28,867 bases of DNA. Origin: Vibrio tasmaniensis 1F-187 (GTDB taxonomy: Bacteria; Pseudomonadota; Gammaproteobacteria; Enterobacterales; Vibrionaceae). The notes beneath the pieces were generated by a model. That model did not search any database. It saw only the letters and a list, made by a program, of their open reading frames with translations, and was not told the origin of the DNA. The translations under genes were made by a program, and so were the position numbers. Of this stretch, positions 22,909 through 28,867 are shown one piece after another (the first letter of the stretch is position 1; each line of letters begins with the position of its first letter). The stretch is taken from the NCBI RefSeq assembly GCF_000272405.2, contig NZ_AJZM02000166.1:1-28867 (forward strand). Reading direction: 5' to 3'.

Positions 22909-24807
22909 CTATGAGTGATCTTTGTTTTCTCCACTCTTATGTTCGAATGCATAGTCGAGTACTTTACGGATATAAGGAGCACCGACCTTGGAACCACCAT
23001 TACCGTGCTCGATGACCACAGTCGCAACATATTCAGGGTGTTCGTAAGGTGCGAATGCCGTGTAAAGCGCGTGGTCGAGTAAATGCCGAGCCAGTTTCTT
23101 GGAGTTGTAGACCTGATCTTTCGCAAGATCAAATACTTGGGCTGTACCCGATTTACCGCCGCTAGTGTAATCAGCTCCTTTAAATGCACGTCTGCCGCTA
23201 CCTCGACTGCCGTGGTTTACGAGTCGCATCGCATTAATAGGTACATCCCATATCTCGTCTGGTACTTCAGTGATCGACAGCATCGGCTCAGGTTCAACCA
23301 GTTTTTGCGTATCAAAATCTTCACCGTGATCTAAGGTAGCTCTCAAGATATGAGGTGGCATTACCTTCCCATGATTAACTAGTACCGAGGTTGCTTTGGC
23401 AAGTTGCATTGGCGTGGATGTCCAATACCCTTGACCAATACCAATAGGGACGGTGTCACCTTGATACCAAGGGGTACGATAACGCATCATCTTCCACTCT
23501 CGAGTTGGCATGTTGGCGGTACTTTCTTCATAGATATCGATGCCCGTAGGTTCACCAAAACCAAAGCGATTCATCCAACTTGAGATGCGGTCGATACCTA
23601 AATCAAAGGCGGTTTGATAGAAGAATGAATCCACCGACTCTTCAATCGCTTGAGTTACGTCAACAGGACCGTGACCCCAGCGTTTCCAGTCTCGCCATGA
23701 TTTAGAGTTGCGTTTGGAACCGGGAATTTGCCATGAACCGTGATCATCACGAATGGTGTTTTCTGATATAACATGCTCTTGTAATCCAGCAACGGCCATA
23801 AATGGTTTTATGGTGGATGCTGGAGGGTAAACGCCCAGTGTGGTGCGATTCACCAACGGGTGAGCAGGGTCATTCAATAGACGTTGGTAATTCTTACTCG
23901 AAATGCCGTCGACAAATAGATTAGGGTCATAACTTGGGCTAGATGCCATCGCCAGTACACTGTTGTCTTTCGGATCGAGGATAACCGCACTTCCGGTTCG
24001 GTGATCAAGTTGCTCAAATACGTATTTTTGCAGTTCAAGGTCAATATTTAATACTATGTCTTTGCCTGCAACTGGCGACACGTACTCAATAGTCCGAACA
24101 ACACGGCCACGACTGTTTACTTCAACTTCTTGATAGCCTTTGGTTCCGTGTAGGATATCTTCGTAATAGCGTTCGACACCGAGCTTACCGATAATGGTCG
24201 TCGCTTGATAATTCGCTTCGATGCCTTTTTCTTCTAGCTTCTTTAGGTCACTATCATTGATGTGTGCCACATACCCTAAGACATGTGTCAGCACCTCTCC
24301 ATTTGGGTAAAAGCGCTTTAAGTTCGTATCAATCGATAAGCCGGGGAATTGGTACTGGTGCACCGAGAACTTAGCAATCTCTTCTTCACTTAGGTTCTCT
24401 AATATAGTGACAGATTTGAAACGGCGCGTGTTGTGATAACGTTTTTTAAATCGAGCGATCTGCTCAACATCACGCGGGATGTATTTGTCGAGCTTGGCGA
24501 GCATGGTATCGACATCATCTGTTTGCTCGGGAATCATCGTTAGATTAAACACAAGCTTGTTCTCGGCAAGCAACACACCATTACGATCGTAAATTAGCCC
24601 GCGAGTAGGCGCGATAGGCAATACTTTGATTCTGTTGCCATCAGCACGAGTTTGATAGCTTTCAAAATTGTCGACTTGAAGTCGGTACAGGTTGGCGACT
24701 AAGACGAGAGTGAACAGTAAGATCCCACAAAACGCCACGATTACACGGTTTTTGAATAGGTTTACTTCGATTTTATGGTCACGCATCTTAACGCGTTTAT
24801 GATTCAT
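22909..24807 (-). CDS. mrdA: Penicillin-binding protein 2 (MrdA family transpeptidase)
   Basis: A 632-residue class B PBP highly similar along its length to E. coli PBP2. One N-terminal membrane helix (about residues 22-45) is followed by the pedestal domain (PIAPTRGLIYDRNG, GKLGVERYYEDILHG) and the transpeptidase domain. Catalytic motifs: Ser331-T-I-K (STIK; Ser330 in E. coli), SVD at 391-393 and KSG at 552-554 in GKSGTAQVF. SVD in place of SxN is normal for PBP2. It cross-links peptidoglycan for cell elongation with RodA. In most gammaproteobacteria mrdA sits with rodA, rlmH and rsfS; none is near here, so this may be a second, accessory PBP2. The Shine-Dalgarno TTGAGG precedes the ATG. Confidence 0.92.
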   Translation of the reverse strand: MNHKRVKMRDHKIEVNLFKNRVIVAFCGILLFTLVLVANLYRLQVDNFESYQTRADGNRIKVLPIAPTRGLIYDRNGVLLAENKLVFNLTMIPEQTDDVDTMLAKLDKYIPRDVEQIARFKKRYHNTRRFKSVTILENLSEEEIAKFSVHQYQFPGLSIDTNLKRFYPNGEVLTHVLGYVAHINDSDLKKLEEKGIEANYQATTIIGKLGVERYYEDILHGTKGYQEVEVNSRGRVVRTIEYVSPVAGKDIVLNIDLELQKYVFEQLDHRTGSAVILDPKDNSVLAMASSPSYDPNLFVDGISSKNYQRLLNDPAHPLVNRTTLGVYPPASTIKPFMAVAGLQEHVISENTIRDDHGSWQIPGSKRNSKSWRDWKRWGHGPVDVTQAIEESVDSFFYQTAFDLGIDRISSWMNRFGFGEPTGIDIYEESTANMPTREWKMMRYRTPWYQGDTVPIGIGQGYWTSTPMQLAKATSVLVNHGKVMPPHILRATLDHGEDFDTQKLVEPEPMLSITEVPDEIWDVPINAMRLVNHGSRGSGRRAFKGADYTSGGKSGTAQVFDLAKDQVYNSKKLARHLLDHALYTAFAPYEHPEYVATVVIEHGNGGSKVGAPYIRKVLDYAFEHKSGENKDHS

Positions 24808-24984
24808 TGAAGCCTCAAGAGTCTGTTACATTTAGTTACACCTATCGAGTCGGAACTTTATCTGAATATCGCCATAGTTTTGTAAAAGTTGTGTCATGAT
24901 TTTGGGGATTTCTATGATTAGAGCGCTGACCAACAATGTAGTCACGTAAAGAGTGGGTGAATCAGTTAGAAATATAGGAATTGA

Positions 24985-25017
24985 ACGAAAAAAACGGCCC
25001 TCATAAATGAGAGCCGT
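24985..25017 (-). terminator. Rho-independent terminator of the ABC-class ATPase gene
   Basis: On the minus strand ACGGCTCTCAT pairs with ATGAGGGCCGT (one G-T wobble), followed by seven T (complement of 24988-24994). Confidence 0.9.
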
Positions 25018-25049
25018 AATACGAGATAAGGTTAACTTAACGCGACATA

Positions 25050-26723
25050 TTAGTTCGAGTTGGAGTTCGAGTTCGAAGGTTTGAACTGAGATTTACGCAT
25101 ACGGTTTAGTGCGGCCATTACATCCAATACTCTTGGTTTCGCTAAGTCACCGTAGTTTGGCATGTTCACGTGCCACTCATCGCTTAAGATAGCGCTAAAC
25201 TCTTTAGCAGGGTTGTTTGACCAACCTGGAGTTTGTGCAAACTGGAACCAGGCCCAACCAATCGCGTTCACTTCTGACGTTGATTCTAACTGCTCTAATG
25301 CAGAAAGGTCCGCGAATTCCTTGCCAAAACGCAGTGACTCTTTGCCTTTTGCGTTAACTCGGAATTTGCCGTCAGTAAGAATGTTCATCAATGCTGCACG
25401 GTTTAACGAACGAGGAACAAACGTTTCTAATGCGGTCTCACATTCGTTAGTTCGCTGAGTAGGGTGTTGAGCGATGACTTCTTGTGCTTTATCAGTTACG
25501 TCTACTGCTTGGTAGTCGTGCATTTGAATCACAGTGTCAGCCACGTCTAGGTAATCGCCAGAACCACCCATTACAACAATGGTAGAGATATCCATCTCTT
25601 CACGTAGTTGGCCAATACGGTCAACAAGTGGAGTGATTGGCTCAGCACCTTTTGATACTAGCGCTTGCATACGTTCGTCACGAATCATGAAGTTAGTCGC
25701 TGACGTATCTTCATCGATAAGGAGCGTTTGAACGCCTGCTTCAATCGATTCTTGTAGCCAAGCCGCTTGCGATGTAGAACCTGATGCATCTTGTGTGCTG
25801 AAATTAGACGTGTCTTTCTGCATTGGTAAATGGTTGATGTAGTTTGAAAGATTCAAGTTGTGTACACATCGGCCATCTTCAGCACGGATCTTCATCGTAT
25901 CGGTCGCAGTCACGATACCTTCACGGCCATCACCAGGAATATGGTTATAGATAGAACGTTCAACGGCGTTCAATAGTGTAGATTTACCATGGAAACCACC
26001 ACCAACGATCAGCGTGATGCCTTTAGGAATACCCAGGCCAGTCACATCACCTTGGTTTGGCGCGTTTAGCGTCACACTTAAAGACTCTGGTGCTAGGAAA
26101 GGAACCGCGCCTTTCATTGGCAGGTCGCAGTTACCTGCAATACGAGGTAATACACTGCCATTTGCAACGAATGCTGCTAGGTTGTTTTCTTCCAATTGAG
26201 CACGCAATGCGTCTTGGTCTTCAACAGTTTCACAATGCTTAATCATCGCTTCGATGTTGAGTTCGCGTTCAAGCGTTGCGCGACGAATAAACTTAGGCAA
26301 ATAGAATGTAATGATGTTGATTGCTTTCTTTGCAAGAATACTACGACCATCAGCGGGTAGGTTGATACGAAAACGAATTTCGATACCGTGCTCGGTGAAA
26401 ACCACAGATGTGTTATCCAAAACAGTTTGGCCTGTTAGTGCGATAGACACGGTCGCTTCTTGCTTAGCAAATTCAGAGAAGCTACGTGCAATAAAATCAC
26501 GCGCTGCTACTTGGTATTCGTAAGATTTTTCTTTAAGCCAATCTAACCCTGTTAACGACCAAGCGCGTGTTGCGCGAAAACGTGAAGATGATGCATACGG
26601 GTCACCTTGAACGTGGTCGATGTGTAATTCGAAATCAGCAAAGTCGTATTGACCTTTAATTTGTTGATATGCGCGGAAGTTTTGTTTTTCGAGCTTTTTA
26701 AGCTTTGCAGTCAACTGATCCAT
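25050..26723 (-). CDS. ABC-class predicted ATPase (COG3044, PF09818)
   Basis: A 557-residue cytoplasmic protein of the ABC_ATPase/COG3044 family. The Walker A motif GGGFHGKST is at residues 241-249, with an ABC-signature-like stretch (DASGSTSQA, 312-320) and Walker B LLIDEDTSATN from 334. The N-terminal 230 residues are family-specific (FRAYQQIKGQYDF, DHVQGDPYASSSRFRA). No membrane or DNA-binding domain is seen; the function is unknown for the family. The last residues are SNSNSNSN, encoded by TCGAAC-type hexamers (25053-25076), probably a replication-slippage tail. The gene has its own terminator and is followed 118 bp upstream by the divergent-free GAF/EAL gene on the same strand, with no clear operon. 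Confidence 0.85.
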   Translation of the reverse strand: MDQLTAKLKKLEKQNFRAYQQIKGQYDFADFELHIDHVQGDPYASSSRFRATRAWSLTGLDWLKEKSYEYQVAARDFIARSFSEFAKQEATVSIALTGQTVLDNTSVVFTEHGIEIRFRINLPADGRSILAKKAINIITFYLPKFIRRATLERELNIEAMIKHCETVEDQDALRAQLEENNLAAFVANGSVLPRIAGNCDLPMKGAVPFLAPESLSVTLNAPNQGDVTGLGIPKGITLIVGGGFHGKSTLLNAVERSIYNHIPGDGREGIVTATDTMKIRAEDGRCVHNLNLSNYINHLPMQKDTSNFSTQDASGSTSQAAWLQESIEAGVQTLLIDEDTSATNFMIRDERMQALVSKGAEPITPLVDRIGQLREEMDISTIVVMGGSGDYLDVADTVIQMHDYQAVDVTDKAQEVIAQHPTQRTNECETALETFVPRSLNRAALMNILTDGKFRVNAKGKESLRFGKEFADLSALEQLESTSEVNAIGWAWFQFAQTPGWSNNPAKEFSAILSDEWHVNMPNYGDLAKPRVLDVMAALNRMRKSQFKPSNSNSNSN

Positions 26724-26841
26724 AACGAGGAATGCCTATATAAAGGGAAGATAAAACAGAAAGGCGGCGATTATAAAAATCACCACCTATAGAGTAAAGA
26801 GAAAGTAGGCCTAAATCCAAAACAAAGTGCTCTTTTTCGCC

Positions 26842-28749
26842 TTAAGCGTAACGAGTTGTCCCCAAATAGTTTTGATTGATTAAGCTGTGTTCGAATTCTT
26901 GGCTCGGCATTGGCTTGCCATAAAGGTAACCTTGTCCCACATCACAGCCTTCATTGATGATAAATTGCTCCTGAACCTCCGATTCAATGCCTTCAATCGT
27001 GACTTTTAAGTCGAGCTTTTTCGCGATTTGGACTATGGACCGAACGATCTCTGAGTCTTCCTGTGAGTTGAGCATTTGGTCGATGAAGCTCTTATCAATT
27101 TTAATCGTATCGAATGGGAATTTCTTAAGGTAACTGAATGAGGCATAGCCCGTCCCAAAGTCGTCCAGTGACAATGTAACGCCAATGTTGTGTAACGATT
27201 CCAATGTGTTTTTCGCGACGACTTCATCTGCAATGAGGCAACTTTCCGTGACTTCAAGTTCTAAGAAATGAGGTTCTAGGTGATAGGTTTCCAACAGGTG
27301 AATAATTTGGTCTGCGAAATCAACATTCTTTAATTGAATAGCAGATACGTTTACGGCTATTTTGAAATCTTCAACGTATTCGGACCACTCTTTCGCTTGC
27401 TCAATCGCGTTGCGCAGAGCAAAATTTCCTACTTCGAAAATTAACCCGTTTTGCTCGGCCATGTGTATTAAGGTTTCGTTAGAGATATCTCCCAAAACGG
27501 GGTGTCGCCAACGCAGTAGAGCCTCTGCACCAACCCAGCGATGAGTCAACGGGCATACTTTAGGCTGAAAATAGAGCATAAGGTCATCATTGCGAACCGC
27601 TTGGAGTAAATAACCTTCAATCTTATTAATATGGCTTTGTTCTTCAGCATGAGACTGAGAATAGTAAGCGAACTTCTGTCCGGAATCTTTACATGCCAGC
27701 ATCGCTTCTGAAGATTTTTGGATAATACTGTCAGCACCATCGTCGTGATCAGTAATCGCAATCCCTATAAAGGCATGCAGATGAACTTTGTCACTACCGA
27801 TGTCAAATTCTGAATGACCCACTTTTACTAATGTCTGGCATAGTTCTTCGATACGCTGGTGCAAATCTTTAACGCTGAACGCCAACACAAGGTCAACTGA
27901 AGTAGGGCGCGCAGTTAGTACCTCGACATCAGAGATACTGTCGATGCGTTGCCGGTATTCAACAAGCACTTGGTCTAACGCGTTGTAGCCATATCGAGCT
28001 TGAATGCGCCTGCCATTAGTAAATCCAATATGGATTACTGCGAGTGAGCCACCAGTAAACCTTTGTTGTGACAACAACTTCTGATCTAAGCGCGATTCAA
28101 AAGCACTTCGGTTCAAAAAACCCGTGCCGAGATCGTGATTTTTTTGGAAATTGATCTCTTGTTCTGCCGCTCTGCGCTTATCAATCTCTTGGTTTAATGA
28201 ATAATTAAGACTCGCGAGATCTTTAGTGCGAGTCGCAACTCGGCTTTTTAAGTCACGATTCATTTGAGTGAGCTTAGCGTGTTGAAACAAGGTTTTTAAT
28301 TGAGATTCTATAGAGGTGCGAAAGCTTTCTAATAGCTTAATATAGGTAGGCGTGTAGTGATTTTCTTTCGAGTCCAAGATACAAATGGTGCCGAACAATT
28401 CGCCGTTAGGCCAAAATAGCGGAATGCCACAATAAGAGATTAAGCCAAGCTTTGTGTCGGGGTTGTTTTTCCAATCAACATCGGCAAGCGCATTGGGTAC
28501 TAAAAGCTGCTGCTGAGACTCCATCACCGTTTCGCAGTAAAGCCCATTTCCTAATGTTTCAGAATCGCCTTTGTTATAAGGGTTATCCCGACTGTGGCTG
28601 GTAGAGAAAACTTCAATGTAGTTGGTATGAACACGCATGATAAGTGCAGCAGGCACTTGAGTGATTTGAGCTAAGAGGTCGACAATATTCTGCCAGCTGG
28701 AGGCCATATCGTCAGGGATATCTAAGTCTATCGTTTTTATCTTCTTCAT
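26842..28749 (-). CDS. GAF-GGDEF(degenerate)-EAL cyclic-di-GMP phosphodiesterase
   Basis: A 635-residue protein from ATG 28749 (GGAG 4 nt upstream); a TTG at 28764 is also in frame but less likely. Residues 20-160 form a GAF domain (GLYCETVMES, SYCGIPLFWPNGELFGTICILD). A coiled coil follows at about 160-205, then a GGDEF domain whose signature is lost (TSVDL at 283-287), so it should not make c-di-GMP but could bind GTP. The EAL domain has AEALLRW (Glu409), NVSAIQL, EVTES, the loop-6 DDFGTG and KIDKSFI, all needed for activity. It should break down c-di-GMP and promote motility over biofilm, with activity set by a small ligand or redox at the GAF domain. No membrane helix is seen. Confidence 0.9.
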   Translation of the reverse strand: MKKIKTIDLDIPDDMASSWQNIVDLLAQITQVPAALIMRVHTNYIEVFSTSHSRDNPYNKGDSETLGNGLYCETVMESQQQLLVPNALADVDWKNNPDTKLGLISYCGIPLFWPNGELFGTICILDSKENHYTPTYIKLLESFRTSIESQLKTLFQHAKLTQMNRDLKSRVATRTKDLASLNYSLNQEIDKRRAAEQEINFQKNHDLGTGFLNRSAFESRLDQKLLSQQRFTGGSLAVIHIGFTNGRRIQARYGYNALDQVLVEYRQRIDSISDVEVLTARPTSVDLVLAFSVKDLHQRIEELCQTLVKVGHSEFDIGSDKVHLHAFIGIAITDHDDGADSIIQKSSEAMLACKDSGQKFAYYSQSHAEEQSHINKIEGYLLQAVRNDDLMLYFQPKVCPLTHRWVGAEALLRWRHPVLGDISNETLIHMAEQNGLIFEVGNFALRNAIEQAKEWSEYVEDFKIAVNVSAIQLKNVDFADQIIHLLETYHLEPHFLELEVTESCLIADEVVAKNTLESLHNIGVTLSLDDFGTGYASFSYLKKFPFDTIKIDKSFIDQMLNSQEDSEIVRSIVQIAKKLDLKVTIEGIESEVQEQFIINEGCDVGQGYLYGKPMPSQEFEHSLINQNYLGTTRYA

Positions 28750-28867
28750 ATGACTCCGAGTCAATTATGCTAAATGCATCAACACATCCTGTGTTAATTA
28801 AGATGAACCAAATAAACTGTGAATATTACATTAACTAAGTATAAGAAATGTTGCACAAAAAAACCTC

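Noticed and set aside
22839..23189. 116-codon minus-strand frame overlapping the PBP2 end
   Set aside because: It overlaps a PBP2 gene with clear motifs in another frame, has unusual composition and no ribosome site.

Overview
The window looks like a chromosomal segment of a marine gammaproteobacterium, most likely a Vibrio of the Splendidus type. The reasons are a moderately AT-rich composition, a VolA/FadL surface-lipid pair typical of vibrios, and close relatives of E. coli YcdZ, YbjD, Alx, MenI, SgrR, YjdF and PBP2. The mix of stress, regulatory and accessory metabolic genes, and the volA-fadL pair (on chromosome 2 in V. cholerae), hint at a secondary chromosome; that is inference. I see no insertion sequence, prophage, CRISPR array, tRNA or rRNA.

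Layout. 1-5 kb: a DUF1097 membrane protein (+), a YbjD-like OLD nuclease/ATPase (-), a leaderless 5'-nucleotidase-family phosphohydrolase (+) and a possible 31-residue membrane peptide. 5-7 kb: a yybP-ykoY manganese riboswitch in front of a TerC/Alx membrane protein, then a 62-residue DUF1127-like protein with its own terminator and a seven-unit 18-bp tandem repeat. 7-10 kb: an exported DUF1223 thioredoxin-fold protein, a DEAD-box RNA helicase (+) and a PhnA/YjdM-type zinc-ribbon protein (-). 10-14 kb: the operon fadL-volA on the minus strand (outer-membrane fatty-acid porin plus surface lysophospholipase). 14-17 kb: an M50 membrane protease (+) converging on an M48 lipoprotein protease (-), then a MenI/YdiI thioesterase and a DUF3389 protein. 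17-20 kb: an SgrR-type regulator, an EamA transporter and a zinc-ribbon protein in tight tandem. 20-23 kb: YjdF-like membrane protein (-), 2OG-Fe(II) oxygenase (+), DnaJ-domain protein (+). 23-29 kb, all minus strand: a penicillin-binding protein 2 without rodA beside it, a COG3044 ABC-class ATPase, and a GAF-GGDEF(degenerate)-EAL phosphodiesterase.

Functional links: VolA releases fatty acids from lysophospholipids at the cell surface and FadL imports them. Mn2+ binding to the leader RNA should control translation of the Alx-type protein. The SgrR regulator sits next to an EamA exporter rather than a SetA-type sugar exporter, and no SgrS RNA is visible.

The most notable signals are the riboswitch with two mutually exclusive hairpins around the alx Shine-Dalgarno, several short tandem repeats (17-19 bp period) directly downstream of genes, a perfect 17-bp palindrome in front of sgrR, an Asn/Gly-rich insertion in the YbjD-like protein, and the stand-alone PBP2. 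I did not find a clearly undescribed multi-gene system.
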